A DNA stretch of 64,000 nucleotides. It comes from Pseudomonadota bacterium. Its GTDB lineage: Bacteria; Pseudomonadota; Gammaproteobacteria; Burkholderiales; Ferrovaceae. This document shows positions 50,872-58,846 of this stretch, piece by piece. Below the pieces are notes generated by a model, which was not told where the DNA came from, did not search any database, and saw only the letters and a program-made list of their open reading frames with translations. The position numbers were made by a program, and so were the translations under genes. The stretch spans positions 54,482 to 118,481 of the forward strand of contig JAJZPN010000002.1 of assembly GCA_021811145.1 (NCBI GenBank), read 5' to 3'. The stretch's first letter is position 1. Each line of letters opens with the position of its first letter.

Positions 50872-51213
50872 ATGAAAAAGCCACAAAATCTATCTATGCC
50901 TCCCGGCTTGATTCAGAGCCTCATCGCCTTGGGAGAGCGCATTGCTCGCATGAGAAAAGCGCGCAGCCTATTGCAGGCCGAGGCAGCTCTGCGCGCCAAT
51001 ATCAGCCGCGAAACAGCGTCCAGAATTGAAAATGGCGATGCCGCCGTCGCTATCGGGCAAATCGTGCGCTATCTCGATGTGATCGCACCGGGTGTCGATT
51101 TGGCGCGCCTCTACGATACGAATGATCCTGCGCTCGCTATTCTGGATAAAGCCGAAAAACGGCAGCGCGCGCGGCGTTCCCATCCCAAGGGGTTGGCCAA
51201 ATATGATTTCTAG
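50872..51213 (+). CDS. hipB: HipB-like XRE antitoxin
   Basis: 113 residues from ATG 50872, preceded by AAGG; ATG 50851 would add seven residues. Helix-turn-helix in GERIARMRKARSLLQAEAAL and ISRETASRIENGDAA, residues 22-60. Ends KRQRARRSHPKGLAKYDF, basic. Overlaps hipA by 11 bp. G+C-rich compared with the core, suggesting transfer. Confidence 0.88.
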   Translation: MKKPQNLSMPPGLIQSLIALGERIARMRKARSLLQAEAALRANISRETASRIENGDAAVAIGQIVRYLDVIAPGVDLARLYDTNDPALAILDKAEKRQRARRSHPKGLAKYDF

Positions 51214-52495
51214 AGAACTGGCCGTTTTTGCTTATCTGCCGGGCGAGGTGTCTGATGTCCCTGCCGGATTATTAACCCTATCAGAAGAGGGGCCGATTTC
51301 TATTGGCGCATCTTTTGTTTACGGGACACGATATCTTGCGCGCCCTAACGCTATCGAGATTGATCCTGTCAGTCTCAGCTTGAAGAAAAAAGACGAGCTC
51401 GTCGGGGCTGAACTTCATCCCGCATCGGGGCTCCTCCTCTTTGGCGCGATACGCGATGCCGCCCCCGATGCCTGGGGGCGCAGGGTCATTGAAGCAAAGC
51501 GCAAGGTTCCGCTCAACAGCCTGCCAGAATCTGAATACTTGCTGGCTGCCGGATCTAACCGGGTCGGCGCGATTGATGTACGTTCAGATATTAACTCGCC
51601 CGCCACGCATGGCCTGCTCAGTGATATTCACAGCCTTGAATACCTCATCGAAGCGGCGCAGCGCATTGAAGAAGGGCAGCCGATCCCCGCTCGACTGGAA
51701 ACTTTTTTTGACGCGGGCACCGCGCTCGGAGGCGCGCGCCCAAAAGCTACCCTCAGGGATGAACACGGTAAACTCTGGATAGCAAAATTTCCATCGAAGT
51801 CCGATGGCTACAACATTCCACTGGTGGAAACTGCCACCCTCAGACTCGCTCAATTGGCTGGCATACGCGTCCCAGAACTTCAGGATCCCATCGTCCTAGC
51901 CAATGGAACTCATGTCATGCTCATTGAGCGCTTTGACCGGGTTGGCGCGGCTAACACCATGACCAGAAGGCACTTCATCAGCGCCCTTACTCTATTGGGT
52001 TGCCCAGAGGCTGATTCTCCGCGTAAGAACTATGTCGACATTGCCGACGCAATACGCAAATTTGGCGCAGCGCCGATGCTTGCTCATAACCTGAAAGAGC
52101 TGTTTTCCAGAATGGTCTTTAATATCCTGGTCACGAATGACGATGACCATCTGCGCAATCACGGGATGTTGTGGGTGCCCCAACACCACGCATGGGAATT
52201 AAGCCCCTTGTACGATGTGGTGCCCAAACCCACACTCGCAACCGAGCGCTTCTTGCATCTTGGCATCGGGCAACAGGGACGCCTTGCCACGCTCAATAAT
52301 GCACTGAGTTGGTATGCCCGATTTGGCCTGACCCGAGATGGCGCCATTGAAGCCATTAAAGATGTATGGTCTATCGTGCGAGAATGGAAGGGACGCTTCG
52401 AGGAATTTGGAGTATCCGGCAGCGAGATAGACAAGATCAGCAGTGCATTCCGCCATGCACGGGATATTGGTGGCAGGGAGATTGGACTGTTCTGA
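51203..52495 (+). CDS. hipA: HipA-family Ser/Thr kinase toxin
   Basis: 430 residues from ATG 51203. N-subdomain 1 (LAVFAYLPGEVSDVPAGLLT), then ATP-grasping LGGARPKATLRDEHGKLWIA with AKFPS, kinase loop FNILVTNDDDHLRNHGML near residue 310 and metal-binding SPLYDVVP. All catalytic residues look intact. Known HipA phosphorylates glutamyl-tRNA synthetase and causes persistence. Confidence 0.93.
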   Translation: MISRELAVFAYLPGEVSDVPAGLLTLSEEGPISIGASFVYGTRYLARPNAIEIDPVSLSLKKKDELVGAELHPASGLLLFGAIRDAAPDAWGRRVIEAKRKVPLNSLPESEYLLAAGSNRVGAIDVRSDINSPATHGLLSDIHSLEYLIEAAQRIEEGQPIPARLETFFDAGTALGGARPKATLRDEHGKLWIAKFPSKSDGYNIPLVETATLRLAQLAGIRVPELQDPIVLANGTHVMLIERFDRVGAANTMTRRHFISALTLLGCPEADSPRKNYVDIADAIRKFGAAPMLAHNLKELFSRMVFNILVTNDDDHLRNHGMLWVPQHHAWELSPLYDVVPKPTLATERFLHLGIGQQGRLATLNNALSWYARFGLTRDGAIEAIKDVWSIVREWKGRFEEFGVSGSEIDKISSAFRHARDIGGREIGLF

Positions 52496-52603
52496 CTGAA
52501 ACGCAGCAGGCAAAGGCTTGCGGGCTGGAGAAGGAAAATGATTGATGCCACCCCGGCGAATCAATTCGCTCGGGAATGGGTCGAAGCATAAAATTCCCAT
52601 GCT

Positions 52604-52846
52604 ATGGAACGCATCCTGTCACACTGCCCGGATAATTTTGTGATGACATCCGTTAAGCGCCAAGGTCAACAATCGGAGCGGGCCGGACTGGACCCTCAGA
52701 TCGTGGAAAAAATCAGCGGCCATTCCATGCGGGTGGGTGCAGCCAAGCCCCAGGTGTCCGAAGGGGCGTCCCTGCCACTCCTTATGACCAAGGGGCGGTG
52801 GACGAAAGTGGACACAGTGATGCGTTACGTCGAGCAAATCGCCTGA
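52604..52846 (+). pseudogene. Tyrosine recombinase, C-terminal fragment
   Basis: Reads SGHSMRVGAAKPQVSEGASL and LMTKGRWTKVDTVMRYVEQ, the HxxR box and final Tyr region of phage/ICE-type integrases. The N-terminal two thirds are absent. It shows that the hip region arrived with, or was hit by, an integrative element. 52496-52603 holds nothing more. Confidence 0.8.
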
Positions 52847-53221
52847 AGGAGTTCATGCCGATAAACCTTGGGGGTTACACAAGATATTTGCAGTAATCGC
52901 CGTAGTTCGGCCTTTGCTGCCATTTCGTACAAGCTTGGAGTACTTCCGGTTTTAACGCGATACCTGACGCTTAATGCCTCGCATAAACGGCCAAGCAATA
53001 GCGAGAGCCGAGCCCGCGTTGTTTGAGGGCGAACTTGATGCGATTGTTAGGCGGTTTATATGTACTAGTTCAGACTTGATCTGACAGCATCGTCTACAAA
53101 CCGATTAAATATCAAATCACATCTCGATTAGTGGATATCAGGTGTTACATGAATCTTTAAACTATTTTGCACTTCATGCTTGAGTCCAAAAGATTATTTA
53201 AATTATCCTTAATCAGGAAAT
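52847..53221. other. Intergenic region with an attC-like half site
   Basis: 375 bp. Read on the minus strand, CGCCTAACAATCGCATCAAG (53034-53053) resembles one end of an integron attC site, and GGCTCTCGC / GCGAGAGCC-type inverted bases occur at 53000-53020, but the matching GTTAGGC-type end is not clear. No gene. The composition drops to A+T-rich after 53050. Confidence 0.3.
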
Positions 53222-53527
53222 CTAGGCAGCGTCGTGCATCCTATGAATCTCGCGCTCGATTCTATCACCCAACTCCCTCTGGGTCTGCTTAAGATCAAAA
53301 CTCATTTGAAGGTTCAACCAGAATTGTGGTGTGGTATTGAAGAAACGTGCAAGCCTCAGTGCAGTGTCGGTGGTAATGCCACGACGCTCGCGCACAATTT
53401 CGTTGATCCGTGATGCGGGAACGCGCAGCTTAATCGAGAGTGCGTTGGCAGTCATACCAAGTGGCACAAGATACTCTTCTCTAAGAATCTCTCCAGGGTG
53501 GATAGGTTGCATATTATTGTTAATCAT
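53222..53527 (-). CDS. higA: HigA-family antitoxin, orphan paralogue
   Basis: 101 residues, very similar to HigA at 35027 (QPIHPGEILREEYLVPLGMT; RINEIVRERRGITTDTALRL). Start has AAAGGAG eight bases upstream. The companion higB is reduced to its last 14 codons (53539-53583), so this antitoxin has lost its toxin. It could cross-neutralise the intact HigB at 35343. Confidence 0.93.
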   Translation of the reverse strand: MINNNMQPIHPGEILREEYLVPLGMTANALSIKLRVPASRINEIVRERRGITTDTALRLARFFNTTPQFWLNLQMSFDLKQTQRELGDRIEREIHRMHDAA

Positions 53528-53538
53528 TTGGTACTCCT

Positions 53539-53583
53539 TTAGTGGTAGTCCACAATCTCAACGTTCTCAGGACCATTCACACC
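53539..53583 (-). pseudogene. higB remnant (last 14 codons)
   Basis: Reads GVNGPENVEIVDYH and stop, against GTNGPEHVEIVDYH at the end of the intact HigB (35343). Upstream homology ends abruptly at 53583, so the gene was cut by a deletion or replacement. Confidence 0.85.
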
Positions 53584-53637
53584 TAAGTTAAGATGCTAGC
53601 AATCAATGACACATCCGATTGCATCGAATATTAAGCC

Positions 53638-54786
53638 TTACCGATCCAGAAACTGAACGTACCTTTGGTAGCTGAAGTACCGGTTTTTCTTTTGCCCAGT
53701 CATCTCAACCACTATGCCCAATGACTCCAGTGCAGCAATGGCCGCATTGGCTGTCGGGAAAGTTGTCTCAAACAGCTGACGCACATGCTCGACGGTAAAT
53801 CGAGGCATGACCGGAAGCCGTTCGAACAGACGCATCGTAATTGTGCCCAGTTTAGGCAGAGCCAGTAGTCGTTGCCTGTCAGCCGCAACTAAGCTTGCAA
53901 GGCCAACGATACTTTTCTCAGCTTCTGAGGCTGCCTCCACAACACCTTCCAAGAAAAATCGAATCCATGACTCCCAATCCCCCTTTGTACGAATATCAGA
54001 AAGCCGCTGGTAATAGGTCATCTGATATGCTTTCAAATAACCACTCAGATACATCAGTGGTTCTGGCAGCAAATTCCAATGCTCCAGCAATGCGCCAATT
54101 AGGAGCCGGCCCATACGGCCGTTACCATCTAAAAACGGATGAATCGTTTCAAACTGCGCATGAACTATAGCGATCTTTACAAGTGGCGGCAAGTTAGATC
54201 TCTCGTCATGAATAAAGCGCTCTAAGTCGGCCAAAAGCTCCCCCACTGTGTTGGGAGGTGGCGGCACGAATACCGCATTGCCAGGGCGCGTCCCGCCGAT
54301 CCAATTCTGCGAGCGACGGATCTCGCCGGGCTGTTTACTGCTCCCGCGAACACCATTCATTAATAGGCGATGCGCCTCGCAAATCAGTCGCAGGCTTATG
54401 GGCAATCCATCGGACGAACGAAGGTTCTCCTGAACGAGTCGAAATGCACGCAAATAATTGGTGACCTCTTGAACATCATCGGCATTACGCACTATGCTGC
54501 CTGCCTCGCTGTCGAACAAATCCGTTAACGATGCCTGCGTTCCTTCGATCTGCGAGGTGAGCAGCGCCTCTTTGCGGATCGCACTGTAAAGCAGCCAATC
54601 CACTGAAGGCGCCAAACTCCCCATGCCAGACAACCGAGCTAAGGCGAGCTCGGCCGCACGATTCAACTCAGCAAAGGTTTCAACCCTCAAGTCTGGATTG
54701 GTGGGGGGTAGCGGACCAGGTACAAATGCCTGAACCGATTGGCCGACGACGCTTGTCGTTATGTAAGACCCTGTTATTCGTATCAT
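53638..54786 (-). CDS. Fic-domain protein, class II (self-inhibited AMPylase)
   Basis: 382 residues. Fic motif HPFLDGNGRMGR at 216-227, fully conserved. The inhibitory motif SQIEGT at 78-83 lies N-terminal in the same chain, defining class II. A C-terminal winged helix (FTVEHVRQLFETTFPTANAA) follows. Such proteins AMPylate targets when the inhibitory helix is released. No separate antitoxin is needed. Moderately G+C-rich, likely acquired. Confidence 0.93.
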   Translation of the reverse strand: MIRITGSYITTSVVGQSVQAFVPGPLPPTNPDLRVETFAELNRAAELALARLSGMGSLAPSVDWLLYSAIRKEALLTSQIEGTQASLTDLFDSEAGSIVRNADDVQEVTNYLRAFRLVQENLRSSDGLPISLRLICEAHRLLMNGVRGSSKQPGEIRRSQNWIGGTRPGNAVFVPPPPNTVGELLADLERFIHDERSNLPPLVKIAIVHAQFETIHPFLDGNGRMGRLLIGALLEHWNLLPEPLMYLSGYLKAYQMTYYQRLSDIRTKGDWESWIRFFLEGVVEAASEAEKSIVGLASLVAADRQRLLALPKLGTITMRLFERLPVMPRFTVEHVRQLFETTFPTANAAIAALESLGIVVEMTGQKKNRYFSYQRYVQFLDR

Positions 54787-54816
54787 TGTTACTAAAGCCT
54801 TATTAACAATCCAGAC

Positions 54817-54872
54817 TTATAATAAAACGTTCTTTAATAACACACAACAAATTAAAGAGTTCTTTATTATAA
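54817..54872 (-). promoter_or_regulatory. Inverted and direct repeats upstream of fic
   Basis: TTATAATAAA (54817-54826) and TTTATTATAA (54863-54872) are perfect 10-bp inverted repeats, and GTTCTTTA occurs twice as a direct repeat (54829-54836, 54859-54866). Located 30-86 bp upstream of fic. The C-terminal winged helix of the Fic protein could bind here. Confidence 0.5.
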
Positions 54873-54942
54873 TGGGATTTCAGATGAGACTTTACCAGTT
54901 AGCACGGAAAGCCCCGGTGTGCAGGCTGGGAATGGATAGCGC

Positions 54943-54959
54943 GGAGTCTGCGGGACTCC
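54943..54959. repeat. Subterminal hairpin of the IS200 element
   Basis: GGAGTC TGCGG GACTCC, a perfect 6-bp stem, 10 bp past the tnpA stop. IS200/IS605 elements need such hairpins at their ends for TnpA recognition. I could not place the exact element boundaries. Confidence 0.5.
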
Positions 54960-54969
54960 TTCTCTGCCG

Positions 54970-55386
54970 TTAAGTTGGCGTCGCCTGTTGCTCAATATAT
55001 TGGCGAATGATGCTGATCGGCGCACCGCCGCAAGAGGACGCGAAATAGGAAGGCGACCACAGCACTCCCTTGTAGTAGAAGCGTTTGGCGATGTCATGCC
55101 TTTCTTTTCGCAACACGCGACTGGACGCACCCTTCAGGCTGTTGACCAAGGCTGACACTGATATTTTCGGAGGATAGCTGACCAGCAAATGCACATGGTC
55201 GCCCTCACCGTCCATTTCGACCAGTTGCGCCTCGAAGTCGTTGCAAACCTTGGTAAACAGTTCGCGCAGTCTGTTGATGGCAGCTGAGTCGAATACTTTG
55301 TGTCGATACTTCGTCACAAAGACCAAATGGACGTGCATGTTAAAAACACAGTGTCGTCCATGCCTAATGTCATTGTATTCTTCCAT
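54970..55386 (-). CDS. tnpA: IS200-family Y1 transposase TnpA
   Basis: 138 residues from ATG 55386. HUH motif EGDHVHLLVSYPPKI near residue 63, catalytic Tyr in IIRQYIEQQ near 128. Opening HGRHCVFNMHVHLVFVTKYR is typical. No tnpB is adjacent, so IS200-type. Single-strand transposition. Two related fragments are at 45386 and 47917. Confidence 0.95.
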   Translation of the reverse strand: MEEYNDIRHGRHCVFNMHVHLVFVTKYRHKVFDSAAINRLRELFTKVCNDFEAQLVEMDGEGDHVHLLVSYPPKISVSALVNSLKGASSRVLRKERHDIAKRFYYKGVLWSPSYFASSCGGAPISIIRQYIEQQATPT

Positions 55387-55458
55387 AGACCAAAGTATAA
55401 TACAGGCATGAATCGACTTCAAGCATTTGTATTGGTTCAGTACATATTGCACTCAGGT

Positions 55459-55784
55459 TTATGTTTGAGAAGGTGTTGTAACGGAGGAATCGGGAGGTTG
55501 TTCAGGGATGTTTATTGGATTGGGTTTGGTTGATAGATGGGGTAACTGGGTGTTGTAGAACGTGATCCAATCCGCCATTTTCTTGTTGAACAAGTCAATA
55601 TCGGTAAACAGCAGATCCTCATGATAATCAACAAAGGATTCTTGGATTGAACGGTTAAAGCGCTCGCAATGGGCGTTCATCTTGGGGGGGTAGGGTAGGG
55701 ATGCCAGTGGATAAGACCAGAGGCTTTCAGGGCCTTGGAAAAGCGTCCCTTAAACTCGCTACCGTTGTCAGTTAACACATTGTT
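55459..55784 (-). pseudogene. IS481-type transposase fragment with frameshift
   Basis: VLTDNGSEFKGRFSKALKAS leads through PYPT and then, after a run of seven C (55686-55692 on the opposite strand as G), continues in another frame as MNAHCERFNRSIQESFVDYH and FYNTQLPHLSTKPNP. An eighth C would restore one frame. The N-terminal part is missing. A relic, interrupted before the IS200. Confidence 0.8.
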
Positions 55785-55861
55785 ATTTGTTAAATGGTCT
55801 TCGAAAATATTTTATCAACCTCATAGTCTTGGAATGGTTATGAGTGCGGAGCTATTCTTTA

Positions 55862-56743
55862 TCACTTCGAACTAAAGCCTTTATAAAAGAGCCCAAGATG
55901 AGCTTGAACCTTTAGTACGGAACCCTCATCGCCGATGGAGAGGCTGTTACGGGTTAGTTGGTCGGTTAGCAATTGTCTAGCTGTGGCATTTGAGAATATA
56001 GCATCGATACTTTGTCTGGTTGTATCTAAGCAAATCGCGGCAACATCCTTGCCTAACATCTGAATGCCTGCCAACTCGGGGTCATACTCCAATGATTCTA
56101 GTAGCGCTAATTCTTCCGTATAAATGCGATCCTCATTTCCAGCGTCGTGATAGCTTTTGGCTATAAGTAGAAAGTCGACGGCATCTTTACCTTGGTTTTC
56201 TTGGCCCCGGTCTTGCCAGGCAATTAGTTTGAGCGCGGCCATGCCAGCCAGTGATGCAACTCGTATAGAGAAATTCTCTGAAATTTTTAACAAAATAGCC
56301 GACCTTAGCGCCTCAGAAAATCCAGAGACGTTCATAACCACATTTATTTCAGGTGGCCATTCAATAGTTGAGTCTAAATTTTCAATCCCACCAAATGGAA
56401 TCAGATCAAGCGGCGTAGAGTATTTGTCCCCAGCCCCTTTAAAATGCATTTTCTGTGGCGCCTTACCCTCGGTAAAGTAGCCCATTGCAATTAAGCTTGA
56501 TTTAAGTTTCGCAAACTTATGCCAGTCTTCTACACAGACCCCCAGATCAAGATCATAGGTGGCTTGCCCAGTTCGCTTATTAAATACATGCCCTAAGACA
56601 AGGTCTCTAGCCTGAGCCCCAACTAAAAAATAGTCAATATTCAAAGACTGTGCCACACCATCAAAAATTTGTAGGATGGCTAGATGCTCCGCCTTTAAGG
56701 GGCGGTCAGGTCTAATTTCAAGTTTAAGTGAGATATCGGTCAT
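55862..56743 (-). CDS. AbiEii-like nucleotidyltransferase toxin
   Basis: 293 residues. FLVGAQARDLVLGHVFNKRT and YDLDLGVCVEDW give the nucleotidyltransferase pattern (G-A/G in place of GG-S, then DxD). The C-terminal half is helical. Follows an AbiEi-type regulator with 20 bp overlap. A second lineage of AbiE-like toxin, not close to the one at 10601. Confidence 0.85.
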   Translation of the reverse strand: MTDISLKLEIRPDRPLKAEHLAILQIFDGVAQSLNIDYFLVGAQARDLVLGHVFNKRTGQATYDLDLGVCVEDWHKFAKLKSSLIAMGYFTEGKAPQKMHFKGAGDKYSTPLDLIPFGGIENLDSTIEWPPEINVVMNVSGFSEALRSAILLKISENFSIRVASLAGMAALKLIAWQDRGQENQGKDAVDFLLIAKSYHDAGNEDRIYTEELALLESLEYDPELAGIQMLGKDVAAICLDTTRQSIDAIFSNATARQLLTDQLTRNSLSIGDEGSVLKVQAHLGLFYKGFSSK

Positions 56744-57728
56744 AAATTAGTCTAGCTGTTTCTATATTGCGTGGATTGGTAGTGGTCAATAAATCTGCAT
56801 ATACCAGTAGCGCCGGCGCAACTCCGTCCATTTGCAATTCTGTATCTACTGCCCAAAAGGCTTCCAAAATTTCAATATCGCCGTTAACGTCCGGGCGCAA
56901 ACGATTTTCTACAATGAGTTGATCTGGATTTTTACGGGTATAAATGGTTATCTTTAGAGGCTTGAGATAGCCGGTGAGTTTTTCCGCCGCGACTTCCCCG
57001 CCCCAACAGGCGTCGTACTGTTCAATATCGACGTCTCTATACCACTCTTCTTTGGCAGCAGTAAATCGGCGAGCATTTAATTTGGGTCGCAATTTAATGG
57101 GGTAATGAGCCACCCATTCATCTTCCAGTCGTTTCTTATCAAGAATTCGTCGCGGCCCTAATTCAGCAGGAGTGAGAAAGCCCCGGTTTTGTAAATTCGT
57201 TAATACAGGGCCTACGGTTCCAAGGGCCACTTTGGCAAAAGTTGCTAATTCACGATAGGTTTGAGGGGCAATTGTTTTTTGATTTAGCAGCGCAAAGACA
57301 ATTTTTAACCCGCCAGTTGTCAAGGCTGTGAACTCTGGCTTTTCCTGGGTACGTTCTGGACGAGCTTGACCAACAATATATACAAGTAATCCCGGAGCCT
57401 TAATATAAGCATTTCCAGCTTCGTCAATGAAGGGCAAATCTAGTTCACGACACTGCGCTGCAATTTCTTTGGTGATATAGGGAGCTACAAGCAAAATTGG
57501 GTATGTTAGAGTTCCTGGTTCTCTGATGAGCGTGAGGGTTTTGAAGCGATCAACCACCCCCTTGATTTCAGCCTCAAAATGAATGGGGTGATCAGGGGTT
57601 TGAATGGTTAACAAAGCATCTGCTCGCCCATTTTGCCAAACATGGTCGATTTGCAGGCCAGTGGCTTTTCGAAAACCATCAATTGCTTTAGCCAGAATGA
57701 GTTGCTCTTTGTTTTTTAGGTTCATCAT
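56724..57728 (-). CDS. AbiEi-family antitoxin of a type IV TA pair
   Basis: 334 residues. N-terminal 150 residues include a nuclease-fold-like region (HFEAEIKGVVDRFKTLTLIR; FIDEAGNAYIKAPGLLVYIV), followed by a winged helix (TYRELATFAKVALGTVGPVL, TNLQNRGFL). Matches the AbiEi proteins paired with the toxin above. Repressor by analogy; strong palindromes lie just upstream. Confidence 0.82.
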   Translation of the reverse strand: MMNLKNKEQLILAKAIDGFRKATGLQIDHVWQNGRADALLTIQTPDHPIHFEAEIKGVVDRFKTLTLIREPGTLTYPILLVAPYITKEIAAQCRELDLPFIDEAGNAYIKAPGLLVYIVGQARPERTQEKPEFTALTTGGLKIVFALLNQKTIAPQTYRELATFAKVALGTVGPVLTNLQNRGFLTPAELGPRRILDKKRLEDEWVAHYPIKLRPKLNARRFTAAKEEWYRDVDIEQYDACWGGEVAAEKLTGYLKPLKITIYTRKNPDQLIVENRLRPDVNGDIEILEAFWAVDTELQMDGVAPALLVYADLLTTTNPRNIETARLIYDRYLT

Positions 57729-57748
57729 TTTGTACGTAAAATTTAAAT

Positions 57749-57829
57749 GTTCACGTTACGTGAACGATATTTTTAATTGAACGAACCACAACTTTGTTCA
57801 ATATATTTTATTGTACACGTAACGTGAAC
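57749..57829 (-). promoter_or_regulatory. Two 17-bp palindromes upstream of the abiEi-like gene
   Basis: GTTCACGTTACGTGAAC at 57749-57765 is a perfect palindrome, and GTACACGTAACGTGAAC at 57813-57829 the same site with one mismatch. Their centres are 64 bp apart, about six helical turns. Between them ATTGAAC and GTTCAAT (57775-57804 region) form a further weak repeat. Likely cooperative operators for the AbiEi-type regulator. 57830-58019 to the right holds only a 38-codon ORF at 57841 that I cannot identify. Confidence 0.7.
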
Positions 57830-58019
57830 AAAAGTTAATTATGAACATAAAAGATTCAGCCATATTGGTTGATTTGCAAGCCTCCCTCCTTCGGTTTAAA
57901 TGGTGGAATGGGAAAAGCATCAGGAAAAAGCAAAAGATCTATTATTCGGATTTATAAAGAAAGTCCTGAGATTGAATTATTGCGAGAGCAATTTCCGTTC
58001 CGCGCAAATTTACAGGCCA

Positions 58020-58210
58020 GTACTACCCGGCGCGATTCCCCTCTAGTCTTTCTAGACGATTACCCGGTGGCACACGCAGAAAGTCTAAACTTAATACAGC
58101 ATTCAACTGCGCCAGTTTATGTAGGATTACTTTTTGTATGTTGGTAAATGGGGCGACACGCTTTTGCTAAAGGCTGCTTGGGTATCCACGTACTCGAAAC
58201 TGATAATCAT
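58020..58210 (-). pseudogene. higB-like toxin relic, copy 1
   Basis: ATG 58210 opens MIISFEYVDTQAAF, then a one-base deletion shifts the frame; the continuation reads NIQKVILHKLAQLNAVLSLD and FLRVPPGNRLERLEGNRAG and meets TAG where Gln is expected. This is the RelE-like HigB plan (PPGNRLE.L.G.R.GQ). Dead toxin. Paired copy at 59650. Confidence 0.75.
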
Positions 58211-58216
58211 GAAATT
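58058..58216. repeat. 160-bp direct repeat, left copy
   Basis: Matches 59664-59823 in the same orientation with about a dozen differences and one indel. Contains the higB relic sequence. The two copies bracket HigA, a truncated HigB, and TumA-TumE (58275-59481). Confidence 0.85.
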
Positions 58217-58219
58217 AAT

Positions 58220-58238
58220 AATAACGTAGAACGTTATT
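58220..58238 (-). promoter_or_regulatory. Palindrome upstream of higB relic copy 1
   Basis: AATAACGT AGA ACGTTATT, perfect 8-bp arms, 10 bp upstream of the relic start. The same site, AATAACG-N5-CGTTATT, is upstream of relic copy 2 at 59834-59852. Conservation of arms with a variable centre suggests a bound dimeric repressor. Confidence 0.6.
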
Positions 58239-58274
58239 GAGGCGAAAAGTGTTGTAAAGAGCCCCAACCCCTCA

Positions 58275-58571
58275 TTAAACCGTTGAAACGGTTTCTCGTT
58301 TAAGTGGTTTGATTTTAGGTAGGCGCATTTTTTTAGCCTGCCGTAAATCCCATTGCAATTGCATCCCCAACCAAAAATCTGGGGATGTCCCCAGCCAAGA
58401 AGCAAGACGCAATGCCATCGATGCAGTTAATCCCGATTTGGCATTGAGCACCTTTGACAAGGTTGTACGAGAAATATGCAATTGCTCGGCAGCTTGCTCA
58501 ATTCGCATGCCTTCTGGCAACCATTCTCTTAGCACTTCACCTGGATGTGCTGGGTTGTGCATACTCATCAT
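58275..58571 (-). CDS. higA: HigA-family antitoxin
   Basis: 98 residues. MHNPAHPGEVLREWLPEGMR, EQLHISRTTLSKVLNAKSGL and SPDFWLGMQLQWDL are HigA hallmarks, a different subfamily from 35027. AGGAG precedes the ATG. Its toxin gene (58578) is truncated at the N-terminus. Confidence 0.92.
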   Translation of the reverse strand: MMSMHNPAHPGEVLREWLPEGMRIEQAAEQLHISRTTLSKVLNAKSGLTASMALRLASWLGTSPDFWLGMQLQWDLRQAKKMRLPKIKPLKRETVSTV

Positions 58572-58577
58572 CTTCTC

Positions 58578-58745
58578 CTAGTGATAATCCTGATAATCCA
58601 CCAACTCCACATCGCCTTCATCAAACCTGAAGGTAATGCGCCAATTGCCACTGACACTCACAGACCAGTGGCCTCTCAAATTGCCGCTCAAAGAATGCAA
58701 TTTCCAGTTAGAGGTATTTATATCATGTTCATCTTTAGCTACGTT
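58578..58745 (-). pseudogene. higB toxin, N-terminally truncated
   Basis: Retains WKLHSLSGNLRGHWSVSVSG, NWRITFRFDEGD and VELVDYQDYH, the C-terminal half of a plasmid-killer type HigB (compare NWRITFKFDGDS at 59946). Homology stops near 58745, where the 56-bp repeat begins. The beta-sheet core needed for activity is incomplete. Confidence 0.8.
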
Positions 58746-58796
58746 TAGTATGACCAATAGAAAGGTTACACTATCCCAAGGTTGCAATCATCCCAA
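58741..58796. repeat. 56-bp repeat, copy 2
   Basis: See 50426-50481. Read on the minus strand it ends a frame with MIATLG and TAG, the same tail as the decayed antitoxin at 50456. So it is the 3' end and flank of a lost TumA-like gene, now wedged between tumA and the higB fragment. Confidence 0.8.
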
Positions 58797-58846
58797 CGGA
58801 AGCAGGCCAGAGTGACCTTTTATATACCTGAATAATTGATCTTGCA

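Noticed and set aside
57869..58147. 92-codon plus-strand ORF right of the AbiEi operators
   Set aside because: Its second half is antisense to the higB relic repeat, and the first half has no recognisable features; kept only as unexplained sequence.
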